64,000 bases of DNA from Pseudomonadales bacterium. GTDB taxonomy: Bacteria; Pseudomonadota; Gammaproteobacteria; Pseudomonadales; UBA5518. This document shows, piece by piece, positions 54,359-63,700 of the stretch (its first letter is position 1; every line of letters starts with the position of its first letter). The stretch covers positions 930,001 to 994,000 of the forward strand of contig JACKOP010000001.1 in the NCBI GenBank assembly GCA_024234165.1, written 5' to 3'. Made by a program: the position numbers and the translations under genes. The notes under the pieces are model-generated. The model had not been told where the DNA came from. It did no database searches and saw nothing but the letters and a program-made list of their open reading frames with translations.

Positions 54359-55015
54359 ATGAAAACACGCGACCGTATAATCCAGGTCAGTCTCGAGCTG
54401 TTCAATCGCGAAGGTGAACCGAACGTCACCAGCGTCGACATCGCCAACGAACTCGATATCAGTCCGGGCAACCTCTACTACCACTTCAAGGGCAAGGAAG
54501 AGCTGGTCGGCGAGCTGTTCGCACGCTTCTACGAGCAGTTCAACGTGATCCTGCGCGCACCGGTACAGGATCCGCTGCGTCTCGAGGACAACTGGTTCTA
54601 CCTCGTCGTGGTGTTCGAGCACATCCACGCCTACCGCTTCCTGTACCGCAACGTCTCGCTGCTGCTGCAACGCTACGAGCATATCCGCCGTCCGTTCCGC
54701 CGCCTGTTGCACATGAAGCAGGATGCAGCCCGTGCAATCTGCGTGCAGCTGCGCGCTGCCGGCCTCATGGAAATCGACGACGACCAGATCACGCTGCTCG
54801 CGCGCAGCATCGCGCTCACGATCACCTACTGGCTGAACTTCGACAACCTGATGGGAGACCGCAGCAGCGACGATGAAACCGTCATCGACGATGGCGTGCT
54901 GCAGGTGCTGTCGCTGGTCGCGCCACATATCAATGCGTTGCAGCGCGAATTCATGGAAACCGCCCGCACGATCCACTCGCGCAGCACGACGGCCACGACG
55001 CCACGACGACGCTGA
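54359..55015 (+). CDS. phaD: TetR-family regulator, PhaD-like
   Basis: 218 aa from ATG 54359 (ATG 54347 is also in frame). The N-terminal helix-turn-helix MKTRDRIIQVSLELFNREGE, then VTSVDIANELDISPGNLYYH, is very close to Pseudomonas PhaD, which controls phasin and PHA genes. The C-terminal ligand-binding domain contains HIHAYRFLYRNVSLLLQRYE. Divergence from the phasin gene supports the same role here. Confidence 0.82.
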   Translation: MKTRDRIIQVSLELFNREGEPNVTSVDIANELDISPGNLYYHFKGKEELVGELFARFYEQFNVILRAPVQDPLRLEDNWFYLVVVFEHIHAYRFLYRNVSLLLQRYEHIRRPFRRLLHMKQDAARAICVQLRAAGLMEIDDDQITLLARSIALTITYWLNFDNLMGDRSSDDETVIDDGVLQVLSLVAPHINALQREFMETARTIHSRSTTATTPRRR

Positions 55016-55022
55016 ACGACGC

Positions 55023-56579
55023 TCAGGCGCCGGCGAGACGGACCAGCAGCTCCTCGAACGTCAATGCAGCACCGCCAGCTGCAGCAAGCGTTTCCGGCTC
55101 GCTGGACGGCTGCGGAAACTCGGCGGCCGCGAGCTGTGCAGCCAGCACTTCGATATCCGCCTCCGAGACATCGCTGCGCGCTGCACTGCGCGCACGCACA
55201 CGCCGCTCCAGCTCTGCACGCGGCGCATCGCAGAACAGGATGTGGAACGGTACGCCGAGTTCGCGTGCGAGGCGACGGAAGCCATCACGATGCGCGCGCT
55301 GGATGAAGGTCGCATCGACGATCACCGGCAAGCCACTGCCAATGATGTCGCGCGCAAGTTCCTCCAGCCGCGCGAAAGTCCGCCGGCTTGCCTCTGCGGT
55401 GTAGATCCCATCACCGCCGACCATCGCGCGACTGTCGTCCTGTGGCGCAATGCCGAACAGACGCTTGCGCTCCACATCCGAGCGCAGGCGGATCGCACGC
55501 GCGCCGCCGGCCAGCTTCTCCGCCAACGTCGATTTGCCCGAACCCGAGACACCGCAGGTGATCGCGAGGAACGGCCGGCGTGGCAGGGTGTAGCGCTCTG
55601 CCAGCGCCAGATAGCGCCGGCACTCGCGATGCGCGGGTGATCCTTCGGCCAGTGGCGGTCGGCCGGTTCCCAGCGCGGCAACCTTCGCGCGCACCATCGC
55701 ACGATAGGTACAGAGGAAGTCCAGCAAACCGAGTCCGGCGTAGTCGCCGCAGTGTTCGAGCCAGGCATTCAGTGCGACGAATCCACCCTCGCCGCAACCA
55801 CGACTTTCGCAATCCATGACCAGGAAGGCGAGCTCGTTCATCACATCGATCCAGCTCAGTGCCGGGTTGAACTCGATCGCATCGAAAGCGACCGCACGCC
55901 CGTCGAGCAGCACGATGTTGCCGAGATGCAGATCACCGTGACACTCGCGCACCAACCCGTTCTCATAGCGCTGCCACAGCGTCCGTTCGCAGGTCTGGCA
56001 GGCCGCCCACGCCTGCTCCTCGAGACGGTTCAACAAGGCGAGGTCCGCTCCGTCGCGCAGATAGGGACGGGTCTGGCGAAAGTTCTGGTTCACCGCGTCA
56101 CGCAACTGCAGCGGAGTTCCGCGCCCGTCCTCGTGCTCGGGCCCTGCCAGCGGAAGCACCGCGTGCACTGCAGCAATGTCTACACCGAGCTGGCGCCAGA
56201 GCGCCACATCGACCAGGCCGCGCGCTGCGGCATCGCTGAGCAGCGCATCGTCGGGAAAGCGGCGCATGCGCACGGCGTAGTCGAGCACTCGCCCCGAACC
56301 GTCGATTTCCGCACCCGCGGCACCCGCAGTCACGGCAACCACGTCCAGATAGATCTGCGGCGCGTAACGGCGGTTGACGCGCAGTTCCTCCTCGCAGAAA
56401 TGCTTGCGCAACGCCAGCGTCGAATAGTCCAGAAAACCCAGATCGACCGGCTTCTTGATCTTGTACGCAGTCTCGCCGGCAAGCAGTACCCATGAGATAT
56501 GCGTCTCGATCAGGCGCGCCGCTTGCGCACAACCCGGCAACGCTGCGGGACGCAGCAGCGACTCAACCACCGACATCAT
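55023..56579 (-). CDS. Bifunctional kinase-like protein (APH domain plus P-loop ATPase)
   Basis: 518 aa. The N-terminal half is an aminoglycoside-phosphotransferase/choline-kinase-like fold: VLLAGETAYKIKKPVDLGFL, catalytic HGDLHLGNIVLLDGRAVAFD and DAIEFNPALSWIDVMNE. The C-terminal half is a zeta-toxin/kinase-like P-loop domain: CGVSGSGKSTLAEKL, RLRSDVERKRLFGI, VIVDATFIQRAHRDGF. Fusions of this kind are widespread but their substrate is unknown; it is not an antibiotic-resistance gene by evidence here. Confidence 0.88.
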   Translation of the reverse strand: MMSVVESLLRPAALPGCAQAARLIETHISWVLLAGETAYKIKKPVDLGFLDYSTLALRKHFCEEELRVNRRYAPQIYLDVVAVTAGAAGAEIDGSGRVLDYAVRMRRFPDDALLSDAAARGLVDVALWRQLGVDIAAVHAVLPLAGPEHEDGRGTPLQLRDAVNQNFRQTRPYLRDGADLALLNRLEEQAWAACQTCERTLWQRYENGLVRECHGDLHLGNIVLLDGRAVAFDAIEFNPALSWIDVMNELAFLVMDCESRGCGEGGFVALNAWLEHCGDYAGLGLLDFLCTYRAMVRAKVAALGTGRPPLAEGSPAHRECRRYLALAERYTLPRRPFLAITCGVSGSGKSTLAEKLAGGARAIRLRSDVERKRLFGIAPQDDSRAMVGGDGIYTAEASRRTFARLEELARDIIGSGLPVIVDATFIQRAHRDGFRRLARELGVPFHILFCDAPRAELERRVRARSAARSDVSEADIEVLAAQLAAAEFPQPSSEPETLAAAGGAALTFEELLVRLAGA

Positions 56580-56731
56580 CGCTCGCTCCTCACCTGCAAT
56601 CGGGACCGTGTGGCGCCCCTGGATGCCGGGTACGCTCCGCCCCAGGGCAGACCCGCAAGCGCCGAGGTGGACGCAGCGTTGACGACATTGCCGCCACTGA
56701 CCAGAGCCACCTGCCCTTCGAAACGCTTCAT
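56580..56731 (-). pseudogene. Internal-deletion remnant of an SDR gene
   Basis: A good ribosome-binding site (GGAGG) and ATG 56731 begin MKRFEGQVALVSGG, the start of a short-chain dehydrogenase. The frame then jumps directly to NVVNAASTSALAGLPWGGAY followed by PASRGAT, the catalytic Ser/Tyr region normally about 115 residues later, so the central part is gone. Most of the C-terminal third is also missing. The rest of the gap up to the acyl-CoA dehydrogenase (56732-56931) shows no gene. Confidence 0.7.
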
Positions 56732-56931
56732 GCAGGCCTCCGTCGTTCCCACGCGATGCGCAGCCATCTTATGCGCCCGGTGATCGATCCGGAAGGCAGA
56801 ACAGCCGTTTCACCGCGCCACGGCTGACCGCTATTGTTAATGCAGGGCGATCCTTATTGTCATTGTCATGCGACGGGCAGGCCTTAAGCTTGCGCGATTC
56901 CGAATCGAGGAGGTCTGGCCAGGGCAGTCTT

Positions 56932-58128
56932 ATGGAAGATCTCGAAAAATTCCGTACCGACGTTCGCGACTGGATGGAAGCCAATTGCCCCCCGTCGCAA
57001 CGCACACCTGCCTCGCACGCGGCGCAGTACTGGGGCGGGCGCAGGGCGAAGTTCGTCTCCGAAGACGCGCAGCTGTGGTTCGAGCGCATGCTGTCCAAGG
57101 GGTGGACCGTTCCGGAATGGCCGCGTGAATACGGCGGCGCCGGACTGACCGGCCAGCATGCCCGCATCCTGCGCAAGGAAATGGTGCGTCTCGGTTGCCG
57201 CGCCCCCCTGTTCGGCCTGGGCATCTGGATGCTTGGACCGGCGCTGTTCGAGTTCGGCAACGAGGAACAGAAACGCATCCACCTGCCCGCCATCGCCGAA
57301 GGCCGGATACGCTGGTGTCAGGGCTACAGTGAACCGAACGCCGGTTCCGATCTCGCCAGCCTGCAGACGCGCGCCGAAGACCACGGCGATCACTTCATCG
57401 TCAACGGCTCGAAGATCTGGACTTCCCACGCCGACCATTCGGACTGGATCTTCTGCCTGGTACGCACCGACCCCAACGCGCGCAACAAGCAGTCGGGCAT
57501 CAGCTTCCTGCTGATCGACATGGCAACACCCGGAGTCTCGGTCACGCCGATCAAGCTGATCAACGGCGATTCGGAGTTCTGCCAGACCTTCTTCGACAAC
57601 GTGCGCGTGCCCAGGGAGAACCTGGTCGGCAAGCTGAACGAGGGCTGGTCCGTCGCCAAGGCACTGCTGCGCCACGAACGCAAGCTGATGTCTGACATGG
57701 GTGATACGGTGACGATCGCCGCGCATACGCCGATCGAGTGCGCACGCCAGTACCTGCCGAGCAGTGACGGTCGTATCGACGATCCGCTGCTGCGCGATGC
57801 GCTCGCACGTCACGAGATGCAGGTGCACGCGATCGGGCTGACGCAGTTGCGCATTCTCGAGGAAACCCGCGCCGGAGTCGGCAACGGATTGACGCCACTG
57901 ATCATGAAGTACTGCGGCACCGAGGAGGAAAAGCGCAAGTACGAACTGATGATGGCGATGATGGGCAACCAGGGCATCGGCTGGATGGGAGACGACTTCA
58001 CGGCGGCCGAACTCGCCACGACACGCCAGTGCCTGTTCAACAAGGCGCTCAGCATCGCCGGGGGCACTTCCGAGATACAACTCAACATCATCGCCAAGCG
58101 CGCCCTTGGACTTCCTGGTGTGACCTGA
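56932..58128 (+). CDS. Acyl-CoA dehydrogenase (first of a pair)
   Basis: 398 aa from ATG 56932. FAD-dependent alpha,beta-dehydrogenation of acyl-CoA. Blocks: WPREYGGAGLTGQHARILRK, CQGYSEPNAGSDLASLQTRA, GSKIWTSHADHSDWIFCLVR, and the C-terminal ALSIAGGTSEIQLNIIAKRA. The catalytic Glu position is not obvious in the last domain. Adjacent paired dehydrogenases often form heteromers that act on bulky acyl-CoAs, such as steroid side chains. The second member starts 28 bases downstream. Confidence 0.92.
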   Translation: MEDLEKFRTDVRDWMEANCPPSQRTPASHAAQYWGGRRAKFVSEDAQLWFERMLSKGWTVPEWPREYGGAGLTGQHARILRKEMVRLGCRAPLFGLGIWMLGPALFEFGNEEQKRIHLPAIAEGRIRWCQGYSEPNAGSDLASLQTRAEDHGDHFIVNGSKIWTSHADHSDWIFCLVRTDPNARNKQSGISFLLIDMATPGVSVTPIKLINGDSEFCQTFFDNVRVPRENLVGKLNEGWSVAKALLRHERKLMSDMGDTVTIAAHTPIECARQYLPSSDGRIDDPLLRDALARHEMQVHAIGLTQLRILEETRAGVGNGLTPLIMKYCGTEEEKRKYELMMAMMGNQGIGWMGDDFTAAELATTRQCLFNKALSIAGGTSEIQLNIIAKRALGLPGVT

Positions 58129-58156
58129 ACACCAAACGCTGTACGGGAACCGAACG

Positions 58157-59296
58157 ATGCCCATGGTATTGAATGAAGAGCAGCGACACCTGCGCGACAC
58201 CGCGCGCGAGTTCCTGCAGGAAAAGGCTCCCGTTGCGGCGTTGCGCGAACTGCGCGACGACGACGATTCGCTCGGTTACTCGCAGGCGCTGTGGGCTGAA
58301 ATGGCTGCGATGGGCTGGTCCGGAATCATCATCCCGGAGGAATTCGGGGGACTCGAGTTCGGCTTTGCCGGGCTCGGTGTGGTATTGCAGGAAACCGGTC
58401 GCACGCTCACCGCCTCGCCTCTGTTCGCAACGTGCGTGCTTGGTGCTTCGGCAATCCTGCTCGCTGGCGATCAACACCAGAAGGAAGCGGTGCTGCCTGG
58501 AATCGCGGCCGGCGACATCTGCCTGGCGCTTGCGCTCGAGGAATCACACCGCCATGAGCCACTCGGTGTACGGTTGCGAGCGGAGCGCAGCGGCAACGGC
58601 TACCGCCTGAACGGAGCCAAGCAGTTCGTGCTCGACGGACACAGCGCCGACCGGCTCGTGGTCGTTGCCCGCAGCAGCGGCGAACCCGGATCCGCCGAGG
58701 GGATCAGCCTGTTGCTGGTCGACGCCCATGCGCCGGGGATATCACGTCGGCGCACCCCCATGATGGACAGCCGCAACGCGGCACGTATCGAATTTCATGA
58801 CGTCGATGTACCGGCAACGGCATTGCTGGGCGGCGAGGGCGAAGCGTGGCCGGTACTGGAGCAGGTGCTGGACCGCGGGCGTGCCGCGATCGCTGCCGAG
58901 ATGCTCGGTAGTGCCCACGAGTGCTTCGAGCGCACCGTCGGCTATCTGAAACAACGCCAACAGTTCGGCGCGCTGATCGGAACCTTCCAGGCCCTGCAGC
59001 ACCGTGCAGCGCAGATGTTCATCGACCTGGAACTGCTGCAGAGCGTGGTCCGCGACGCCTGTGACAAAGTCGATTCTGCTTCTCCACTGCTGGCGATGGT
59101 GGCCAGCCTGGCGAAGGCGCGCGCGAACGACGCGTGCGAACTGGTCAGCAACGAGGCCGTGCAGATGCACGGCGGAATCGGCATCACGGATCAGCTCGAT
59201 ATCGGACTGTTCCTGAAACGGGCGCGCGTGACGATGCAGATTCTCGGCGACACGCGCTTCCACCGTTCGCGCTACGCCACGCTGCGCGGCTTCTGA
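58157..59296 (+). CDS. Acyl-CoA dehydrogenase (second of a pair)
   Basis: 379 aa. Same fold: MGWSGIIIPEEFGGLEFGFA, LALEESHRHEPLGVRLRAER (the flavin-binding loop is more divergent than in the first member), RNAARIEFHDVDVPATALLG and the C-terminal EAVQMHGGIGITDQLDIGLF. Co-transcribed with the first member. By analogy with heteromeric FadE pairs, one subunit may hold the active site and the other bind flavin. The stop overlaps the convergent membrane-protein gene by 25 bases. Confidence 0.92.
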   Translation: MPMVLNEEQRHLRDTAREFLQEKAPVAALRELRDDDDSLGYSQALWAEMAAMGWSGIIIPEEFGGLEFGFAGLGVVLQETGRTLTASPLFATCVLGASAILLAGDQHQKEAVLPGIAAGDICLALALEESHRHEPLGVRLRAERSGNGYRLNGAKQFVLDGHSADRLVVVARSSGEPGSAEGISLLLVDAHAPGISRRRTPMMDSRNAARIEFHDVDVPATALLGGEGEAWPVLEQVLDRGRAAIAAEMLGSAHECFERTVGYLKQRQQFGALIGTFQALQHRAAQMFIDLELLQSVVRDACDKVDSASPLLAMVASLAKARANDACELVSNEAVQMHGGIGITDQLDIGLFLKRARVTMQILGDTRFHRSRYATLRGF

Positions 59297-59988
59297 GCCG
59301 CACGCGGCAGCCACGGCAACAGCAGCAGCACAAAGCCGGTCAACGCCACCGCCATCATCCCGGCGATCCGCCACGGCCAGGGGCCCAGCGCGTCGAGCAG
59401 CGTCGGCTGTTCGAGGGTCTGCGGGCCTACGTAGCCGTAATTGAAACCGGTCACGAGGTCGAACGGCAGGATGAACACCAGGTACAGAACGGCCAGACCG
59501 TAGGCCTGCAGGCACTCGCGCCAGCCCGGACGGAAGCGTTCCACCACCAGCGCGTAGCAGGCGGCGCCGGTGAGATTCGCGTGCGGCACCCAGAACATCC
59601 AGAACTCGGCCTGCGCCGGACCTTCGGCGAGATCGGGCGTGAGGATTGCCTGCACACTGAAGCCCACTCCCCAGAAATACAGCACACCGAGCAGCAATCG
59701 TGTGCGGCGCCACAACGCCAGCGGCGCGAGGATCCCGGCCAGATCACAGGCCTGCAGCGGCAGGTTGCTGGCGGCGACGAAATAGCCCGGCGCGAGTTGC
59801 ACGCCGTTGGCAACCGCCCACGCAACGGCAAGCGACACGCACAGTCCGCTGCGCCAGTGCGACTCCAGCACGCTGCCGGCGACCATACGTCCGACACCGG
59901 CCAGCAGCGCCCACAACACGCCGAAACCGCACACTGTCAGCAGGTGCAGCGTCGAGAAGTTCTGGAACTGCAACGCCCAGGGGGGCAT
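59272..59988 (-). CDS. TIGR02206-type integral membrane protein
   Basis: 238 aa with six or seven transmembrane helices. The pattern NLPLQACDLAGILAPLALWR, VLYFWGVGFSVQAILTPDL and FVLPHANLTG-like (WVPHANLTGAACYALVV) fits the YwaF/TIGR02206 membrane family of unknown function. Its start lies 18 bases from the rubredoxin stop. Convergent overlap of 25 bases with the acyl-CoA dehydrogenase gene. Confidence 0.8.
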   Translation of the reverse strand: MPPWALQFQNFSTLHLLTVCGFGVLWALLAGVGRMVAGSVLESHWRSGLCVSLAVAWAVANGVQLAPGYFVAASNLPLQACDLAGILAPLALWRRTRLLLGVLYFWGVGFSVQAILTPDLAEGPAQAEFWMFWVPHANLTGAACYALVVERFRPGWRECLQAYGLAVLYLVFILPFDLVTGFNYGYVGPQTLEQPTLLDALGPWPWRIAGMMAVALTGFVLLLLPWLPRAAQKPRSVA

Positions 59989-60006
59989 GGCGAGCGAGCC
60001 CGGCGC

Positions 60007-60180
60007 TCAGTCCGCCAGAAGGTCGAAGTCGGCTTTGCCGATACCGCAATCGGGACACTCGAAATCGTCCGGAACGTCCTCCCAGCGCGTACCCGGCGCG
60101 ATGTCGTGGTCCGGCAAGCCGAGCGCCTCATCGTAGATGAAGCCGCAGATCACGCACTCCCATTTCCTGTAACCGCTCAT
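60007..60180 (-). CDS. Rubredoxin
   Basis: 57 aa from ATG 60180. Single-iron electron carrier: CVICGFIYDEALG and CPDCGIGKADF give the four Cys ligands, with the aromatic core WECVICG and DFECPDCG. The usual partners (rubredoxin reductase, alkane hydroxylase) are not in this window. A 10-codon upstream extension is possible. Confidence 0.95.
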   Translation of the reverse strand: MSGYRKWECVICGFIYDEALGLPDHDIAPGTRWEDVPDDFECPDCGIGKADFDLLAD

Positions 60181-60214
60181 CCCCTGCTCCGTCGTCGCAG
60201 AATCCATCAATCAT

Positions 60215-61777
60215 TCAATGCACACGCCGCGCAACACGGCGCGAACGCAACCGCGCCAGACACGCGCCGAAGGTACGGCTCACTGCCGTGGTGTTCCTGA
60301 TCATCTCCAGGACCGGCCACACAACCCGCTCGGCGATCTTCATGAAGGCCGCTTCCTCTGCATGCGTCTGGCTGCGCAACAGCCCGTAGACATGCGCCAT
60401 CCGCCGCGGCGGCACCAGCGTGATATCGCCGCGATAATCCTGGGTCATCACCGAGCGCAGCTTGTCGATCGCGAACCTGAGCTCGTCCGATGGAATCCCC
60501 TTCTGCACCAGTTGCAGCGAGTAGTTCGTGGTCTCCTGGAACAGCCGTGTCGCGTAATGGCGCGTGATCGCACCGACATCGCTACCCGAGTGCACACGCC
60601 TCGATGCGAACGGCAGCGCCAGCGGATTGACCAGGCTGACGATCGAATGATTGACGCCATAGAGACGGGTCAGCCGGCGGATCGGCAGATCGTCGCCGAT
60701 CGAGCCGTCGAGGAATCTGCGGTTCTTCAGGTACGGGACGACCTCGCCGTTGATCGTCTTCGCGAACAGTTCCGCCGGCGGCATCAGGAACGGCGCCGCG
60801 CACGAGGCGCGCACTGCACTGTTCAACACCACGTGCGGCGAAGTACGGTAGTTCAGCAACCGCCCCTCTTCCATCGGGTCACAAGGATGCACCGTGATGT
60901 TGATCGCACGCCCGCTGTGCCGGAACGCTTCCAGGAAACTCATCGCGCCGATACGCTCGCGCAGCACCCGGTCGAAATGCTCCACATCGAGCAGGCACGC
61001 CCGGTTGCGGGCGGTGTTGCGTCTGATCAGACCGACCAGTGGCCGGCGGTGCGCCATGATTTCGCGCAACTCCTCGTCGGTGTGCGTACCGAGCACGGCA
61101 GCAACCACCGAACCGGCACTGGAACCGGAGATCACATGTGGCAACAGACCGTGCTCCCACAGCGACTTCACGACGCCCATATGGTAAATGCCAAGCGCCG
61201 CACCGCCACTGAGCATCAGCGCCGTCTGACCAAAGGTCTGGCAGGTCTGCTCGAAGAATTCGATCTTCTCGGCGAGCGATACATCTCCCGACTCCTCGTC
61301 GCAGACCCAATCGAGCGTTGCGCAGACTTCGGCCAGGTAATGCTCGATCAGGCGCTTGGTGCCGAAGCGCGTGAAGCGGTACAGCGCCGGATTCGAGATA
61401 TGCCCGAGATTGCCGTGCAGCCCTTGCTCCAGCGCGAACATCACACGATGCAGATCGCCGCCTTCGCGCACGCCGACGATTTGCGCGAGCCGGCGTCGGA
61501 TCAGCTTGTGATCGTAGTACGGTGAGGCGTCGCTGATCTTCCACTCCTCGAGCCCGGCCTCCTGGTCGTACGCAATGGCAGCTTCGCGCCACTCGTCATA
61601 GTCGTTGGCGTGTTGCATGACCCTTTCCAGAGCATGCAGACGCCGGTTGCGCCGCGCGAGGCGGGCGAAATCGGGCAGCGCGTCCGCGACCACGCGCATC
61701 ACGGGGCGAATGCCCGAACTGCCGGTTGTCGGTGTCTCGAACACCCGCACCGACGCTTCATCCATCTGCTTCTGCAA
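60215..61777 (-). CDS. Patatin-like phospholipase with DUF3336 domain
   Basis: About 520 aa; start TTG 61777 or ATG 61765. The N-terminal DUF3336 region (residues 20-165) includes YDEWREAAIAYDQEAGLEEW. The patatin domain has the oxyanion loop MLSGGAALGIYHMGVVKSLW, the nucleophile elbow ISGSSAGSVVAAVLG, and the catalytic Asp in FLDGSIGDDLPI. Relatives include yeast Tgl3/Tgl4 triacylglycerol lipases and bacterial lipid hydrolases; a role in storage-lipid turnover fits the PHA and acyl-CoA genes nearby. Confidence 0.88.
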   Translation of the reverse strand: MQKQMDEASVRVFETPTTGSSGIRPVMRVVADALPDFARLARRNRRLHALERVMQHANDYDEWREAAIAYDQEAGLEEWKISDASPYYDHKLIRRRLAQIVGVREGGDLHRVMFALEQGLHGNLGHISNPALYRFTRFGTKRLIEHYLAEVCATLDWVCDEESGDVSLAEKIEFFEQTCQTFGQTALMLSGGAALGIYHMGVVKSLWEHGLLPHVISGSSAGSVVAAVLGTHTDEELREIMAHRRPLVGLIRRNTARNRACLLDVEHFDRVLRERIGAMSFLEAFRHSGRAINITVHPCDPMEEGRLLNYRTSPHVVLNSAVRASCAAPFLMPPAELFAKTINGEVVPYLKNRRFLDGSIGDDLPIRRLTRLYGVNHSIVSLVNPLALPFASRRVHSGSDVGAITRHYATRLFQETTNYSLQLVQKGIPSDELRFAIDKLRSVMTQDYRGDITLVPPRRMAHVYGLLRSQTHAEEAAFMKIAERVVWPVLEMIRNTTAVSRTFGACLARLRSRRVARRVH

Positions 61778-61889
61778 CCCGGCTTGCTCCCGGATGGATC
61801 ACGGTTTCATTATGGCACTTCCTGCCGATTGGCAAGCACGCGCCGAGCGCGCACAATCGCCGCAAAATAACATCACCGGAGGATCTCGC

Positions 61890-62168
61890 ATGAGTCATAT
61901 CCACATCGAGCGCGAGCACGACCTGGACCGCAAGACACTGCGCAAGCGCGCGGAAAAGCTGGCGCAGCACCTGCAGCAGAGCTTCGGCGGGGATTACTCG
62001 TGGGAAGGCGATACCGTGCACTACAACTACTCCGGCGGCATCGATGCACGCCTCACACTGGAAAAGGAAGAAGTCCTGGTCGACGTGAAACTCGGCATGC
62101 TGATGCGGATGCTGAAGGGTCGTATCGAGAACGAGATCGAGGGCTATCTGGATCGCCACCTCAGCTGA
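61890..62168 (+). CDS. Polyhydroxyalkanoate system family protein
   Basis: 92 aa from ATG 61890 with GGAGGA upstream. It matches the PHA_gran_rgn/TIGR02610 family, often found near PHA genes: start HIEREHDLDRKTLRKRAEKL, strand YSWEGDTVHYNYSGGID and the helix LGMLMRMLKGRIENEIEGYL. Function unproven. It is divergent from the patatin gene. Confidence 0.85.
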   Translation: MSHIHIEREHDLDRKTLRKRAEKLAQHLQQSFGGDYSWEGDTVHYNYSGGIDARLTLEKEEVLVDVKLGMLMRMLKGRIENEIEGYLDRHLS

Positions 62169-62192
62169 GCGCAGCCGGCGTACCCGGGACGC

Positions 62193-63668
62193 TCAAGCAA
62201 GAACGAACTCGCGGTTGCTCACCTGCACGGTACGCCCGCAGCACTCCTCGCTCTCCAACCGCTGCATCTGGGCCGGAACGCGAGTGGTTGCGAGCGTGCG
62301 GGTGTTATCCGGCAGATCGAGCACCGCCACACCGCACGCGCGCTGCCCCTCCCGGTAGACCACCGTATAGCCGCCGATGCGTGCGACTCCATCGGGTGGT
62401 GCGACCACACGCTTCGGCACGGTAACGCCGGCGACTTCGTCACTGACATCGACGGACGCAAAGCCCGCCGGTCCCGGATCGCGCGACCAGACACCGAAGC
62501 CCTGCTTGGTCAGATAGCCAGACACCGAACTCACCAGCCCGTTCGTGCCGCGCCCCTCGCGCAGCAGCTCCGCCATGCGCGCAGTCGCCTGCAGCACGTA
62601 GTTGTTCAACGGCCCACCCGCAAACGGCATGCCTCCGGTCACGGTCCAGTCCTGCTCACGCGAAATGCCGAGTTCGGCAGCGTAGAGTTCCAACGCGATC
62701 GGGAAGCAGGAATAAAGCTCGACCAGATCCAGCTCGTGCACATCGAGCCCGGAGACTTCGAGCGCACGCTGCCCGGCGATACGGGCCCCGGGCAGGCGAT
62801 GCAACTGCGGACGCGCCGACAGCGCGAGCATATGGTTCGACTCACTGCTCGCACGCGGGAATATCCAGCGTTCCCGTGCAATGCCGAGAGCACTCGCTCG
62901 CTGCGCCGAGCAGAACAACAGCGCCGCGGCCTGGTCGACGTTCCACGAGCTGTTGTGCAGCTTCGTGTACGGGAATGCGAGCATGGGGTTGCGCGCCGAT
63001 GCGTCGCGAATCTGCTGTGCCGGCAGGTGTTCGCGCTTCCACGCATGCGGATTGCCTGCGGCGATCTCGCTGAAACGGCTGTAGAGCGCGGCAATGCGAT
63101 CGCGATGCGCATCGGGGGTCAGGCCCTGAGCGGCACGAAACGCGCTTTCCACGACCGCGTAATACCCGACCGGCATCATGCCGAGCCCCGACTCGGTCTC
63201 GACCGGCAGCAGCAGCTCTGCAGCCGGCTCCAGCACCTCGTCGGGCGTATCCTGGTTCACGGTCTCGGCTGCGTCGACGCCGGCAATCTGCGCCTGCAAC
63301 GCCCGGAAACGTGCCTCGCCTCCGACCACGATGCCGCTGTCGATCTCGCCGGCGGCTATGCGCCGGCAGACATCGCCGATCAGGGACTGCTGCAGGATGC
63401 CGACCTTCGCACACACCGTGGTCGCAGCCCGGGCACCGACGGCGCGCGCGACCATGCGCGCCGCATCCCCATAGCGCCACATGCCCTGCGGCACACAGAT
63501 GCGTTCGGCGGTAGCCGCGAGTCCCGGACTGCCGCAATCGGCAGCGGCTGCACGCACCGCTGCAATCATCAACTGCACGGGCTCCTGCGCCATCGCCGGA
63601 TCCCGCTCCTGCTGCTGGACGGTGCCCAAACCGACGAGCACCGGCGTGCGCGGATCGATCGAATGCAT
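62193..63668 (-). CDS. Thiolase-like acetyl-CoA acetyltransferase family protein
   Basis: 491 aa. N-terminal thiolase fold (PVLVGLGTVQQQERDP, IDSGIVVGGEARFRALQAQI) and C-terminal thiolase half (SGLDVHELDLVELYSCFPIA, GGMPFAGGPLNNYVLQATAR), with an extra C-terminal OB-like segment of about 80 residues. The classical nucleophile Cys is not at the usual position (AKVGILQQSLIGDV region), so it may be a non-condensing SCP-x/Ltp2-like thiolase, the sort used in sterol side-chain or branched acyl-CoA cleavage. It is 32 bases from the tex gene. Confidence 0.82.
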   Translation of the reverse strand: MHSIDPRTPVLVGLGTVQQQERDPAMAQEPVQLMIAAVRAAAADCGSPGLAATAERICVPQGMWRYGDAARMVARAVGARAATTVCAKVGILQQSLIGDVCRRIAAGEIDSGIVVGGEARFRALQAQIAGVDAAETVNQDTPDEVLEPAAELLLPVETESGLGMMPVGYYAVVESAFRAAQGLTPDAHRDRIAALYSRFSEIAAGNPHAWKREHLPAQQIRDASARNPMLAFPYTKLHNSSWNVDQAAALLFCSAQRASALGIARERWIFPRASSESNHMLALSARPQLHRLPGARIAGQRALEVSGLDVHELDLVELYSCFPIALELYAAELGISREQDWTVTGGMPFAGGPLNNYVLQATARMAELLREGRGTNGLVSSVSGYLTKQGFGVWSRDPGPAGFASVDVSDEVAGVTVPKRVVAPPDGVARIGGYTVVYREGQRACGVAVLDLPDNTRTLATTRVPAQMQRLESEECCGRTVQVSNREFVLA

Positions 63669-63700
63669 CGCAGAAATCCTCCCTTTGCCCGAAGTCGTCT

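Noticed and set aside
55023..56579. Aminoglycoside resistance gene
   Set aside because: Although the N-terminal fold is APH-like, the fusion with a zeta-toxin-like P-loop domain identifies a widespread family without resistance function.
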